From positions 310,001-374,000 of the forward strand of contig NZ_PXOH01000001.1 of the NCBI RefSeq assembly GCF_003007785.1: DNA of 64,000 bases, in the 5' to 3' direction. The notes beneath the pieces are model-generated. The model made no database searches. It was not told the origin of the DNA and was given only the letters and a program-made list of their open reading frames with translations. Positions within the stretch are counted from its first letter, which is position 1; each line of letters starts with the position of its first letter. The position numbers were made by a program, and so were the translations under genes. Positions 54,001 through 64,000 of the stretch are shown here, piece after piece. Origin of the DNA: Aphanothece hegewaldii CCALA 016 (GTDB taxonomy: Bacteria; Cyanobacteriota; Cyanobacteriia; Cyanobacteriales; Microcystaceae).

Positions 54001-55167
54001 ATGACAGATACAAGTATAAACCTCAAACATCACTGGCAAATTGAGCCTAATCTTTGTTTTCTCAATCATGGTTCTTTTGGTGCAACACCAAGAACAATCT
54101 TAAATTATCAACACCAACTTAGAACCGAACTTGAAAAGAATCCTATCGAATTTTTAGCAAGAAAACTCGAACAAAAATTAGATATTGCTAGAGAAAAATT
54201 AGCTCAATTTATCGGGGGTGAACCCGAAAACTTAGTATTTGTACCTAATGCAACCTTCGGCGTTAATACAGTATTACGATCGCTTCCCTTCGCTCCAGAA
54301 GACGAAATATTAGTCACAAACCACACCTATAATGCTTGTCGTAATGCCGTCAATTTTGTCACTAGCGGCGCGAAAGTCGGTTTAAAGGTTGTTTCGATCC
54401 CTTTTCCCATCGACTCGCCACAACAGGTAATAAATGCCATTTTAGACGGTGTTTCCCCACGAACCCGACTCGCCTTAATCGATCATATTACCAGTCCAAC
54501 TGCTTTAGTTTTCCCTATCGAAAAAATCGTCAAAGAACTTTTAAAACGCGGTATTGATACCATAGTTGATGGAGCCCATGCACCGGGGTTTCTTCCAATT
54601 AATTTAAAAAATATAGAGACTGCTTACTATACGGGAAATTGTCATAAATGGTTGTGTGCGCCAAAAGGTGCAGCATTTTTATATGTTAAACCCGATCGAC
54701 AAAAACAAATACGACCTTTAGTAATTAGTCATGGCATGAATTCACCCAGAACTGATCGATCGCGTTTTCTTCTAGAATTTGATTGGATGGGAACCGATGA
54801 CCCAACGCCTTATTTATGTATACCACAAGCCATAGAATGGTTAGACGGGTTATTCACTGGGGGCATCACACAACTCTATCAAAGAAATCATCTATTAGTC
54901 ATAGAAGCAAGAAAACTGATTTGTAATACCCTGAATATTTCGCCGCCTTGCCCTGAAGAAATGCTTGGATTAATGGCTACTATTAATCTAGGGAAAATTC
55001 CCCAATCCGCCGAAGAATTGCAGAGGAAATTATTAGAAGAATTTGCGATCGAGGTTCCTGTAATTCCTTGGAGTGATGAACAAACGTTAATCAGGATTTC
55101 TGCTCAAGCCTATAATAATATCGAAGATTATGAGTATTTTGCGAAATGTTTACAAAAATTATTATAA
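54001..55167 (+). CDS. Class V aminotransferase (isopenicillin N epimerase-like)
   Basis: A PLP-dependent enzyme of the aminotransferase class V fold, in the isopenicillin N epimerase/cysteine desulfurase-like branch. The PLP Lys is in TGNCHKWLCAPKGAAFL and the Asp-His region in IVDGAHAPGFLPINL; N-terminal CFLNHGSFGATPR is typical. ATG 54001 is chosen; an earlier in-frame ATG at 53929 would lie in the toxin gene. Real substrates in cyanobacteria are not known, so the epimerase name is only a fold label. Confidence 0.92.
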   Translation: MTDTSINLKHHWQIEPNLCFLNHGSFGATPRTILNYQHQLRTELEKNPIEFLARKLEQKLDIAREKLAQFIGGEPENLVFVPNATFGVNTVLRSLPFAPEDEILVTNHTYNACRNAVNFVTSGAKVGLKVVSIPFPIDSPQQVINAILDGVSPRTRLALIDHITSPTALVFPIEKIVKELLKRGIDTIVDGAHAPGFLPINLKNIETAYYTGNCHKWLCAPKGAAFLYVKPDRQKQIRPLVISHGMNSPRTDRSRFLLEFDWMGTDDPTPYLCIPQAIEWLDGLFTGGITQLYQRNHLLVIEARKLICNTLNISPPCPEEMLGLMATINLGKIPQSAEELQRKLLEEFAIEVPVIPWSDEQTLIRISAQAYNNIEDYEYFAKCLQKLL

Positions 55168-55219
55168 ACTGAGTACACCAAGCAATAATTAAAACATCAA
55201 TATTATATTGATTATATTG

Positions 55220-55947
<728 letters not shown>

Positions 55948-56161
55948 ATCAATTCCTCTTTTAAACCGCACTTCCTTCGATAGATTGACAATTTTTTTAG
56001 TCCATGATAATCAACGAGTTAATAGGATATTATGTTGAGTCATCTAGACAGGATCAAACTAATTTATCGTATTTAGCCTAGGAAATTATATCTTTCTCAT
56101 CCCGTCTTGGCCTAGTGGGAATAAACGGATTATGCTTAAAGAAAAATTAAGTTAGATTGCT

Positions 56162-57112
56162 ATGAGTCAAGTTCCTCTGACGAATCCGCTTCAATTTTGG
56201 CAAAATCCGTCATCATGGTTATATAATTTCTGGAAATTTTCTCGCCCTCATACTATTATCGGTACTAGCGGTAGTGTTTTTGCTTTATTTGTGATCGCAA
56301 TTTCAACAACTAATAGTCAGTTGACGGCGTATAATATAACACAAGCGATCGGGGTTTGGTTAGCGTGTATTTTGGGTAATATTTATATTGTTGGACTCAA
56401 CCAGTTAGAAGATATTGCGATCGATCAGATTAACAAACCTCATTTACCCCTTGCGAGTGGCGAATTTTCTTTAAAAACGGGTCAAACAATTGTTATTATT
56501 ACAGGGATATTTTCTCTAATTTTCGCTCTATTTTTAGGTCAATGGTTATTGGCTACAGTTGGATTTAGTTTATTTTTGGGGACAGCTTATTCTTTACCTC
56601 CACTGCGTTTAAAAAAGTTTCCTTTTTGGGCGGCTTTTTGTATTTTTACAGTCAGAGGAGTTATTGTTAATTTAGGTTTATTTCTCCATTTTAGTCAGAT
56701 ACTTTCAGGACAAGCATTTTTACCGCTTTCGGTTTGGTTACTAACTCTTTTTGTTTTAATCTTTACGGTGGCGATCGCTATTTTTAAAGATGTTCCTGAT
56801 CTCGAAGGCGATCGGCAATATCAAATTACGACTTTTACTTTAATTTTAGGTCAAGAAAAAATCTTAAAAATCGCTCTTGGTATTATTAGCTTTTGTTATT
56901 TAGGGATGATTATAGCGGGATTTTTCAAAGTGCCTAATATCAACCCATATATTTTAATTGTTGCTCATTTAGTCTTGCTAATCATCCTCTGGATGAGAAG
57001 TCGCGGCGTTAATTTAAAAGAAAAAAAAGAAATCACTCAATTTTATCAATTTATTTGGAAATTGTTCTTTATCGAGTATATAATCTTTCCAGTAGCTTGT
57101 GTTTTTAGATGA
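56162..57112 (+). CDS. hpt: Homogentisate phytyltransferase (UbiA family)
   Basis: A polytopic membrane prenyltransferase that joins homogentisate to phytyl diphosphate, the committed step of tocopherol synthesis. The two Asp-rich motifs are present: NQLEDIAIDQINKPHLPLASGEFS and KDVPDLEGDRQYQITTF..LG. N-terminal FWKFSRPHTIIGT is typical of the HPT branch. Length (316) is usual. Its stop overlaps the start of the next gene as ATGA, so the two may be co-translated; the biochemical link is unclear. Confidence 0.94.
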   Translation: MSQVPLTNPLQFWQNPSSWLYNFWKFSRPHTIIGTSGSVFALFVIAISTTNSQLTAYNITQAIGVWLACILGNIYIVGLNQLEDIAIDQINKPHLPLASGEFSLKTGQTIVIITGIFSLIFALFLGQWLLATVGFSLFLGTAYSLPPLRLKKFPFWAAFCIFTVRGVIVNLGLFLHFSQILSGQAFLPLSVWLLTLFVLIFTVAIAIFKDVPDLEGDRQYQITTFTLILGQEKILKIALGIISFCYLGMIIAGFFKVPNINPYILIVAHLVLLIILWMRSRGVNLKEKKEITQFYQFIWKLFFIEYIIFPVACVFR

Positions 57113-59379
57113 AAATCAATTATTTTTTAGGAGCAATACTAACTTTATTTATTGGCGGTGCAAAAGCTCCCAACTTTAAGCAAATCGAGCAAAATATATT
57201 ATCTGGAGATATTAATCTTCAACTCAAAAATGGAGTATGGAGGAAATTAGAAGAAAAACCAATTTATCAAGATTTGTTCTTAGATATTACCTGCAATAAT
57301 AGTAAATGTCAGCCCGAAGTGTGGGGATATGCGCCAAAATTTAACCCAGATGTGGATCATCAAGGAACCGTCAATGTTACTCAAAACAATAATGCTTGGC
57401 TATTAGATATTGATCTAAACATTTTGCCCAATCCTTGGAGCGAAAAAACAGAAAATGCTAAATATACGATAGAATTAGTTCCTAACAAAGATACATTAAT
57501 TGGAAGCTATACAGGAAATTATAATAACCAAACACTACAAGGAAAAGTGACAGGAACAATTAACCCAACAATATCAGAACCTGTCGCTAATTTTTCCCCC
57601 ATTCAACAAAAAGAACATCCGCGCCTCATCTTCCGAAAAAATCAAATACCGCTTTTACAACAAAAAGCCAAAACACCCGAAGGAAAAGCAATTTTAGCCC
57701 AACTGAATCGAACTTTAAAACAACCAATTTATTATGATGGATTTGTTCCAAATGGTGGTTATCATGCTACAGGTTATTGTCTACTTTCAGTATTAAATAA
57801 TGATCGTAAACCCGCCGAAACCGCTTGGGATATTGTCGAAAAATCGATAAAAACCCCAAAAAAAAGATTACTCGAACAATCAGCCGTCGTTTCTGGTGTC
57901 GCCTTAGCGTATGATCTTTGTTATCAACAATGGGGACTCGAACAACAAAAACAAGTCGCTACATGGCTTTATCGTCAAGGAGATTTACTTTTAAAAGGAG
58001 ATTCACCCAAAAACGGCGGATGGAATAGTAATGCTTGGAGTAACTGGCAAGCTAGAGCAAAAGGAGCATCAGGATTAGCCGCATTAGCTATTTTAAACGA
58101 TCCCAATTCGATCAATGAAGCAAAACTCAAACAACAATCACCCCTTTATATTGCCCAACGTTCCGAACGAAATATCAAAAGATATCTAGCTACAGCCATT
58201 GGTAATCAAGGATTTGGCACAGAAGGAGATCATTATACTACAGAACCTTGGATTTTGACAATTATTCCTTTTTTACAAGCTTATAAACAAGTATTAGGAC
58301 AAGATTTAGTCACTAATTCTCATGCAGCATGGATGTTACCTCATTATGTTACGCGATCGCTCAGTCCAGATGCAACCCTACCCATTGCCACCTATGGAAG
58401 ACATCGCCACTATGCGGGAAAATCCTTATATGCGATGGGATTAGGTTTAGTTCCTGAATCCTTCTTACCCGGTGTAATGTGGGTTTTTAATCGTTCGATC
58501 GGACTAGAAGGAGATCAAAGCTTTGGTATACAATCACCATTAGAGGCAGCTTATATCTTAGCAGGATACCCCCAACAGACAAAAATTAGTAATCCTGCTG
58601 AAATTTTCGACCATACCTTAGTCGATGAAGAAAAAGGATTTTATGTTTTTCGTTCCCGATGGCAAGATAATCAGGATTTTATCGCCAGCATCTACACCCA
58701 ACAACAACCGTTAACAGGCTCATGGAGCTTTCCCGATGTAGGGAGCTTTCGGATTTGGGGTTTAGGCGGTCGTTGGGCTATTCCTGGACCTTCTGAGGGT
58801 AAATGGGAAGATGAAAATGTGGTGATGATGCCCAAGACAAAACCTTGGAAAAAAGGTCAATCGATCGTTTTTCAGTCCCGTTTAAATGGTTCGGGAATCG
58901 TTAGTCTAATTACTAATCCCATCATTCGCCCAAATAGTGAGCCTCCAGTTGGAGTTCGATCGATTCGTTCTTTTGCTGTAGACTATAGTGGCGCATCGGG
59001 TTCACCTGGATTATTTGCCGTCGTTGATCAATTTGTGGGTTCAACCCAAGAAAAAGAATTTAAAGAAAAAATCTGGGTAATGCACACAGCAGAGCAAGTG
59101 TCAATAAGTAAAAATACTTGTACGATTCAATCTGCTAATGGTGCAACGATGCAACTCACCTTTATTACGCCTTCTTCAGTACAACTTCGGGCGCAAAAAA
59201 CGGCAACAGGTAACAAAATATTAGCCAAAGGAGGCGATGATTATTTTGTTGTCATGACGGTACAAAAAGGAAAAGCACCCCCAGTAAAGGTCATTGGCAC
59301 AGGATTAGATGCAATTGTTACAATCGGTAAACAAGAGATAACTTTTGTCAAAGATAAGATTATTTTGCAGGATTTTTAA
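57109..59379 (+). CDS. Exported heparinase/polysaccharide-lyase-like protein (756 aa)
   Basis: A signal peptide (YFLGAILTLFIGGAKA) begins a protein of three parts: an N-terminal beta region (to ~165), an alpha/alpha-toroid-like middle that starts HPRLIFRKNQIPLLQQKA, a start seen in heparinase II/III and alginate-lyase relatives, and a C-terminal beta sandwich (RSRWQDNQDFIASIYT onward). Residues such as GDHYTTEPW and RHRHYAGK could be catalytic. No catalytic set is certain by eye, so the lyase call is tentative. It overlaps the HPT stop by four bases (ATGA), so coupled expression is likely. It might degrade a glycan such as the one made by the island. Confidence 0.65.
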   Translation: MKINYFLGAILTLFIGGAKAPNFKQIEQNILSGDINLQLKNGVWRKLEEKPIYQDLFLDITCNNSKCQPEVWGYAPKFNPDVDHQGTVNVTQNNNAWLLDIDLNILPNPWSEKTENAKYTIELVPNKDTLIGSYTGNYNNQTLQGKVTGTINPTISEPVANFSPIQQKEHPRLIFRKNQIPLLQQKAKTPEGKAILAQLNRTLKQPIYYDGFVPNGGYHATGYCLLSVLNNDRKPAETAWDIVEKSIKTPKKRLLEQSAVVSGVALAYDLCYQQWGLEQQKQVATWLYRQGDLLLKGDSPKNGGWNSNAWSNWQARAKGASGLAALAILNDPNSINEAKLKQQSPLYIAQRSERNIKRYLATAIGNQGFGTEGDHYTTEPWILTIIPFLQAYKQVLGQDLVTNSHAAWMLPHYVTRSLSPDATLPIATYGRHRHYAGKSLYAMGLGLVPESFLPGVMWVFNRSIGLEGDQSFGIQSPLEAAYILAGYPQQTKISNPAEIFDHTLVDEEKGFYVFRSRWQDNQDFIASIYTQQQPLTGSWSFPDVGSFRIWGLGGRWAIPGPSEGKWEDENVVMMPKTKPWKKGQSIVFQSRLNGSGIVSLITNPIIRPNSEPPVGVRSIRSFAVDYSGASGSPGLFAVVDQFVGSTQEKEFKEKIWVMHTAEQVSISKNTCTIQSANGATMQLTFITPSSVQLRAQKTATGNKILAKGGDDYFVVMTVQKGKAPPVKVIGTGLDAIVTIGKQEITFVKDKIILQDF

Positions 59380-59475
59380 GACTTATTAAACAACGATCGC
59401 AATCCTAAACCGCTTCAGTGAAGGGAAATAGTAAAATTAAAATCTATCCCTTCTACCCCATTCTTTGTAAAACTT

Positions 59476-60441
59476 ATGCGTATTGCTCACGATGTTACAG
59501 AATTAATTGGTCGTACACCGCTTGTCCAACTCAACCGTATTCCTCAATCAGAAGGCTGTTTAGCCCGTATTGTCGCCAAATTAGAGGGCATGAATCCCGC
59601 ATCATCCGTAAAAGATCGAATCGGCGCACATATGCTCAATACAGCCGAAAAAGCGGGTTTAATTTCCCCAGAAAAAACAGTTTTAGTGGAACCGACTTCA
59701 GGAAATACGGGAATTGCTTTAGCGATGGCGGCAGCAGCAAAAGGTTATAGACTGATACTAACGATGCCCGAAACGATGAGTACAGAACGTCGCGCCATGT
59801 TGAGAGCCTATGGAGCCTATTTAGAACTCACTCCAGGGAATATGGGCATGAAAGGAGCGATCGCAAGAGCCCAAGAAATCGTTGAATCGACACCTAACGC
59901 CTATATGCTGCAACAATTTAGTAATCCTTCTAATCCTGAAATTCATCGTTTAACGACAGCGCGAGAAATTTGGGAAGATACAGATGGCGAAGTCGATTTT
60001 TTAATTTCGGGAGTGGGAACTGGTGGCACCATTACAGGCGTTGCGGAAGTGATCAAACATTCAAAACCGAGTTTTAAAGCGATCGCCGTTGAACCCGCAA
60101 ATAGTCCCGTTTTATCGGGGGGAAACCCTGGCCCCCATAAGATTCAAGGAATTGGCGCGGGTTTTATTCCAGAAGTCCTAAAAGTCAATCTGATCGATGA
60201 AGTCATTACCGTGAGTGATGATGAAGCATTTTTCTATGGTCGTCGTTTAGCCAAAGAAGAAGGACTTCTATCGGGTATTTCTGCGGGTGCGGCTTTGTGT
60301 GCAGCCATTCAAGTCGGCAAACGTCCTGAAAATGCGGGTAAATTAATTGTTATGATACAACCGAGTTTTGGAGAGCGTTACCTGAGTACTCCACTCTTCC
60401 AAGAACCCGAACAAAAAGAGTTAAGTTTTGCAAATCGTTAA
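59476..60441 (+). CDS. cysK: Cysteine synthase A (O-acetylserine sulfhydrylase)
   Basis: A PLP enzyme that makes cysteine from O-acetylserine and sulfide. The PLP Lys is in [15 protein letters not shown]; the substrate loop is [11 protein letters not shown], and [10 protein letters not shown] binds the PLP phosphate. The C-terminal [33 protein letters not shown] is also typical. Length (321) is usual. It is monocistronic in appearance, with 96 bases to the upstream lyase-like gene, and converges on the CNNM gene with a four-base overlap. Confidence 0.97.
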   Translation: MRIAHDVTELIGRTPLVQLNRIPQSEGCLARIVAKLEGMNPASSVKDRIGAHMLNTAEKAGLISPEKTVLVEPTSGNTGIALAMAAAAKGYRLILTMPETMSTERRAMLRAYGAYLELTPGNMGMKGAIARAQEIVESTPNAYMLQQFSNPSNPEIHRLTTAREIWEDTDGEVDFLISGVGTGGTITGVAEVIKHSKPSFKAIAVEPANSPVLSGGNPGPHKIQGIGAGFIPEVLKVNLIDEVITVSDDEAFFYGRRLAKEEGLLSGISAGAALCAAIQVGKRPENAGKLIVMIQPSFGERYLSTPLFQEPEQKELSFANR

Positions 60442-61763
60442 TCAATTAATTCATCTTCGGCCGATTCGTTTGGGAGTCCTAGACTGGAAACCAGAACCTT
60501 ATCTATTCTGGTTCCATCCATATCCATTACCTCAAAACGTAAACCATTCCATTCAAAATAATCACCCGATGTGGGAATTTTGCCAAAAAAGGAGAGAATA
60601 AAGCCACCTACAGTATGATAATCTTCTTCCTCTTCTTTGGGTAAGGTTTCTTGATCTAACAAAGTTTTAAACTCATCTACAGATAATAAGCCATCCAAAA
60701 GCCAAGAGCCATCTTCTCGTTGAATAACCATTGGCTCATCTATTCCTTCTGATGAGGGAATTTCCCCGACGATCGCTTCCATGAGATCATTAAGAGTGAC
60801 TAAGCCTTCAATTCCGCCGTATTCATCCACAATCAACGCCATATGATCGCCCGACTGTTTAACTAATTCTAATACCCTTAAAGCCCTTGTTCCTTCAGCC
60901 ACATACAAAGGCGGTTGAGCGAGCGCACTTAAATTAATTTCTCTTCCTGCAAGATGCGCCGCGAGTATATTTCTGACTTTCACAATTCCTAAACAAGTAT
61001 CAATACTTTCTTGACACAAAGGGAAACGAGAATAAGAACTCTCTTGAATTGTAGTTAAATTTTCTTCAATGGGAGAGTCAACATCGAGCCAATCAATTTC
61101 AGTACGGGGAGTCATCAACGCTTTGATCGGGCGATCTCCTAGACGAAACACTCGGCTGATCATTTCTTGTTCTGCTTCTTCAAAGGTTCCCTCTGTAGTT
61201 GCTTGTTCGATGAGTAATTTAATTTCGTCTTCTGTAATTGTCTCATCTGTAACAGGACGAATTCCTAAAAGATTGAGTAAAGCATCTGTCGAATTGCTCA
61301 ACAGATAAACCACAGGGGCAGTAATTTTCGATAAAAATTGCATTGGCCCGGCAAACTGTGTCGCAATTTTTTCGGGATTATTTAAAGCAATCCTTTTTGG
61401 GAGTAATTCGCCGATCACCAGAGAAAGATAAGTAATAATCGTTACCACTATGCCAAAACTCAAAACTTGGCTATAAGGTGCCAACAATGGAATTGTATTT
61501 AAGAAATTTCGCAGACGCTCGGCTAATGTTGCGCCACCGACTGCACCGCTTAAAATACCGATTAGCGTAATGCCAATTTGTACTGTAGAGAGAAAGTTAT
61601 TGGGTGATTTAGCCAGCCTAAGAGCATTTTTGGCTTTTTTATCCCCATTTTTAGCCGACTGTTCTAATCTAATTTTACGCGCAGATACAATCGCCATCTC
61701 TGAAGCTGAAAAAATCCCGTTAGCGACGAGCAGCAACAATATGGTGACGATTTCGATAAACAT
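60438..61763 (-). CDS. CNNM/CorC-family membrane protein (HlyC-like)
   Basis: A four-domain protein of the CNNM/CorC group: an N-terminal DUF21 domain with three or four spans ([25 protein letters not shown]...), a paired CBS domain ([18 protein letters not shown]... and [27 protein letters not shown]) and a C-terminal CorC_HlyC domain ([31 protein letters not shown]). Such proteins are linked to Mg2+ and Co2+ export or ion homeostasis. Length (441) is normal. It converges on cysK. Confidence 0.93.
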   Translation of the reverse strand: MFIEIVTILLLLVANGIFSASEMAIVSARKIRLEQSAKNGDKKAKNALRLAKSPNNFLSTVQIGITLIGILSGAVGGATLAERLRNFLNTIPLLAPYSQVLSFGIVVTIITYLSLVIGELLPKRIALNNPEKIATQFAGPMQFLSKITAPVVYLLSNSTDALLNLLGIRPVTDETITEDEIKLLIEQATTEGTFEEAEQEMISRVFRLGDRPIKALMTPRTEIDWLDVDSPIEENLTTIQESSYSRFPLCQESIDTCLGIVKVRNILAAHLAGREINLSALAQPPLYVAEGTRALRVLELVKQSGDHMALIVDEYGGIEGLVTLNDLMEAIVGEIPSSEGIDEPMVIQREDGSWLLDGLLSVDEFKTLLDQETLPKEEEEDYHTVGGFILSFFGKIPTSGDYFEWNGLRFEVMDMDGTRIDKVLVSSLGLPNESAEDELID

Positions 61764-61938
61764 GATGGATATGGTTGGTTTTCCTAACCAGCTAGGTATG
61801 AGCTACACAATATTAATATTCATAAAATTATAGAGGCATTAATCATAGTCAACCTAAAAAACCTTTGATGTTTATTGACGAAAAGGCAATCTTTGATTAT
61901 TAATCGATACCATAAGTTAAATTAGCACTAACTAAACT

Positions 61939-63276
61939 ATGACCGCAATCACCCAAATTTGGGATAGCCTCACGGATGAATTTTCTAATCTAGAAGTTAT
62001 TACAGAACCCTCTCAGGTTGCTAAACTTTCTCTAGATTACTTTCACTTTAGCCCAATTTTAGAGGCTCAACTGAAGGATAAACGAGCTTTACTGGTGGTG
62101 CGTCCAACAACTGAAGCAGAAGTGATTCAAGTCGCTAAAACCTGCGTTAAATATCAAGTTCCTCTGACAATTCGCGGTGCTGGTACGGGAAATTATGGAC
62201 AATGTATTCCTTTAGAAGGTGGTGTTGTTTTAGATACTACCAAGATGAATCAAATTCGCTGGATCAAACCGGGTACAGCTTGTGTGGAACCAGGGGTTAA
62301 AATGGCAAGTTTTGACAAAAAAGCAAGGGAAATAGGTTGGGAACTGCGGATGGCACCTTCTACCTATCGTACAGCCACGATTGGTGGGTTTATTGGTGGT
62401 GGAAGTGTTGGCATGGGATCGATTAATTATGGACAATTGCGCGATCGCGGTAATCTCAACGCTCTACGAGTTATTACCCTAGAAGATGATCCCCAAGTTA
62501 TTGAATTAAGAGGGGATGATGTGCAAAAAGTCAATCATGCTTATGGAACTAATGGCATTATTACAGAATTAGAAATCCCTCTTGCACCGGCTTATCCTTG
62601 GGCGGAATTAATTGTTATTTTCGATGATTTTTTAACGGCGGCTAAATTTGGGCAAGCTTTAAGTGATAGTGATGGAATTGTTAAAAAAATGGTGAGTATT
62701 CATGCTTGGCCAATTCCTTCTTATTTTACGGCTTTACAACATTATTTACCATCGGGGAAATCTTGTGCTTTATTAATGATTTGTGAATATGATCTAGAGG
62801 CTTTTTCGGATTTAGTTCATGAATATAAGGGCGAAATTACTTATAATAAAACTGCAACTGAAGCTAGTAAAGGAACCAGCATTCTTGAATTTACTTGGAA
62901 CCATACAACCCTACACGCCCGAAGTGTTGATTCTAATTTAACTTATTTACAGACGTTTTATTTTTCCCTAGAACGAGTTGAGCAAATGTATCATTATTTC
63001 GCTGATGAAGTGATGATCCATTTAGAGTTCCTTAAATTCGGTGGAAAACCCATTCCAGCAGGATTACAACTTGTTCGTTTTACCACAGAAGAACGCTTAA
63101 AAGAAATTATTCGTTATCATGAAGAACACGGCGCGGGGATTGCGAATCCTCATACTTATATTATGGAAGATGGTGGACGAAAAGTTATTGATCCAATTCA
63201 ACTAGCCTTTAAACAAAAAGTTGATCCTAACGGTTTAATGAATCCAGGTAAAATGCGAGCTTGGTTAAAAAGATGA
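61939..63276 (+). CDS. FAD-linked oxidase (glycolate/D-lactate dehydrogenase-like)
   Basis: A VAO-type flavoprotein of the GlcD branch that oxidises 2-hydroxy acids. The FAD-binding region is YQVPLTIRGAGTGNYGQCIPLEGGVVLDT, with a typical AGVGT-type motif; the second binding block is PSTYRTATIGGFIGGGSVGMGSINYG and C-terminal DPNGLMNPGKM is the family end. The substrate (glycolate, lactate or other) is not certain from sequence. It overlaps the creatininase gene by a 4-base ATGA, suggesting co-translation. Confidence 0.92.
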   Translation: MTAITQIWDSLTDEFSNLEVITEPSQVAKLSLDYFHFSPILEAQLKDKRALLVVRPTTEAEVIQVAKTCVKYQVPLTIRGAGTGNYGQCIPLEGGVVLDTTKMNQIRWIKPGTACVEPGVKMASFDKKAREIGWELRMAPSTYRTATIGGFIGGGSVGMGSINYGQLRDRGNLNALRVITLEDDPQVIELRGDDVQKVNHAYGTNGIITELEIPLAPAYPWAELIVIFDDFLTAAKFGQALSDSDGIVKKMVSIHAWPIPSYFTALQHYLPSGKSCALLMICEYDLEAFSDLVHEYKGEITYNKTATEASKGTSILEFTWNHTTLHARSVDSNLTYLQTFYFSLERVEQMYHYFADEVMIHLEFLKFGGKPIPAGLQLVRFTTEERLKEIIRYHEEHGAGIANPHTYIMEDGGRKVIDPIQLAFKQKVDPNGLMNPGKMRAWLKR

Positions 63277-64000
63277 TGCACGGTTTTATTCCACCTTTTC
63301 GTTATTTCCCCTATCTGACGTGGACGGAAATTCAAGCAATGTCGGATAAAGAGAATACTGTAATTATCCAACCTGTGGGGGCGATCGAACAACATGGGCC
63401 ACATTTACCCATTATCGTTGATTCTGCGATCGCTATGGGTGTTCTCGGCAAAGCTTTAGAAAAATTAGATCTTTATATTCCTGCCTATGCTTTACCCTGT
63501 CTGTATTACGGGAAATCTAATGAACATTGGCACTTTCCAGGAACAATTACATTAACTGCACAAACCTTGATTTCTGTTCTTATGGAAATGGCAGAAAGTA
63601 TTTATCGTTCTGGATTTCGCAAATTAGTACTAATGAATGCTCACGGGGGACAACCGCAGATTATGGAAATTGTAGCGCGGGATCTCCATCAAAAATATGA
63701 AGATTTTTCAGTTTTTCCTTTTTTTGCCTGGCGCGTTCCCCATATTGCCAGAGAATTATTTACACCCCAAGAGTTAGAATATGGTATTCATGCTGGAGAT
63801 GCTGAAACCAGTATTTTACTCTCCCTATTGCCTGATCAAGTCAAAATGGAAAAAGCGGTTAAAGAATATCCTCAAGGTTTGCCCGAAGACAGTTTATTGA
63901 GTATGGAAGGAAAATTACCCTTTGCTTGGTTAACTAAAGAATTAACCCAAAGTGGGGTGATGGGAGATGCGACGACTGCAACCAAAGAAAAAGGCGATCG
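63273..64000 (+). CDS. Creatininase-family amidohydrolase, 3' end cut by window
   Basis: A metal-dependent amidohydrolase of the creatininase fold, a family that includes creatinine amidohydrolase and mycofactocin MftE-type peptidases. Visible are IIQPVGAIEQHGPHLPIIVDS with the metal-binding residues, SNEHWHFPGTITLTAQTLI, and VLMNAHGGQPQIMEI. GIHAGDAETSILLSL carries further family residues. About 242 residues are in the window; a stop is not reached. The start overlaps the oxidase stop (ATGA); the neighbouring ATG is three bases further. The substrate is unknown. Confidence 0.93.
   Translation, partial: MMHGFIPPFRYFPYLTWTEIQAMSDKENTVIIQPVGAIEQHGPHLPIIVDSAIAMGVLGKALEKLDLYIPAYALPCLYYGKSNEHWHFPGTITLTAQTLISVLMEMAESIYRSGFRKLVLMNAHGGQPQIMEIVARDLHQKYEDFSVFPFFAWRVPHIARELFTPQELEYGIHAGDAETSILLSLLPDQVKMEKAVKEYPQGLPEDSLLSMEGKLPFAWLTKELTQSGVMGDATTATKEKGD

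Overview
The window is a 64-kb piece of an AT-rich cyanobacterial chromosome. The evidence is the photosystem II genes psbV, psbN, psbH and thf1/psb29, a tocopherol-pathway homogentisate phytyltransferase, cyanobacteria-typical unknowns (DUF3386, CPP1-like, DUF4359), and frequent HIP1-type octamers (GCGATCGC), many of them inside genes. No rRNA, tRNA, CRISPR array or intact transposase was seen. Both ends cut a gene: mnmG on the left and a creatininase-family gene on the right.

Positions 1.6-22.1 kb form an accessory island of surface-glycan type. It is dominated by genes that join an N-terminal stack of tetratricopeptide repeats (TPR) to a C-terminal enzyme: two TPR-sulfotransferases, one TPR-methyltransferase, one TPR-GT61 and one giant TPR-GT4 protein. 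Mixed in are four stand-alone sulfotransferases, a TPR-only protein, a GT2 glycosyltransferase, a GH5-like lipoprotein and an HlyD-type membrane fusion protein. Most lie on the minus strand in tightly packed, partly overlapping runs. The likely reading is assembly and sulfation/methylation of an extracellular polysaccharide or glycoconjugate, with the TPR modules as a shared docking layer. A decayed second copy of a sulfotransferase gene pair shows that the island grows by tandem duplication.

Positions 22.4-47.3 kb mix housekeeping and accessory genes: XdhC-like protein, RTX protein, TyrS, ABC ATPase, Thf1, type II NADH dehydrogenase, MFS transporter, PEP-CTERM protein, HAD hydrolases, FtsW-like protein, a large repeat protein, GH13 amylase, CobM, cytochrome c550, rhomboid protease, NifU-like protein, potassium channel, another TPR protein, psbN/psbH, TatA, an OmpR-family regulator and a CPP1-like protein. 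Small dispersed hairpin repeats sit at several gene ends here.

Positions 47.3-64 kb hold a HAD phosphatase, a decayed filamentous-haemagglutinin start, DUF4359, a VapC-type and a BrnT/BrnA-type toxin-antitoxin pair, PriA, a group 1/2 sigma factor, a class V aminotransferase, a 159-bp hairpin element abutting a 9-bp tandem array, GcvH, homogentisate phytyltransferase coupled to a large exported lyase-like protein, CysK, a CNNM/CorC membrane protein, a FAD-linked oxidase and the creatininase-family gene.

The best candidate for an undescribed system is the TPR-coupled sulfotransferase/glycosyltransferase island. Function there is inferred from domains and context only.
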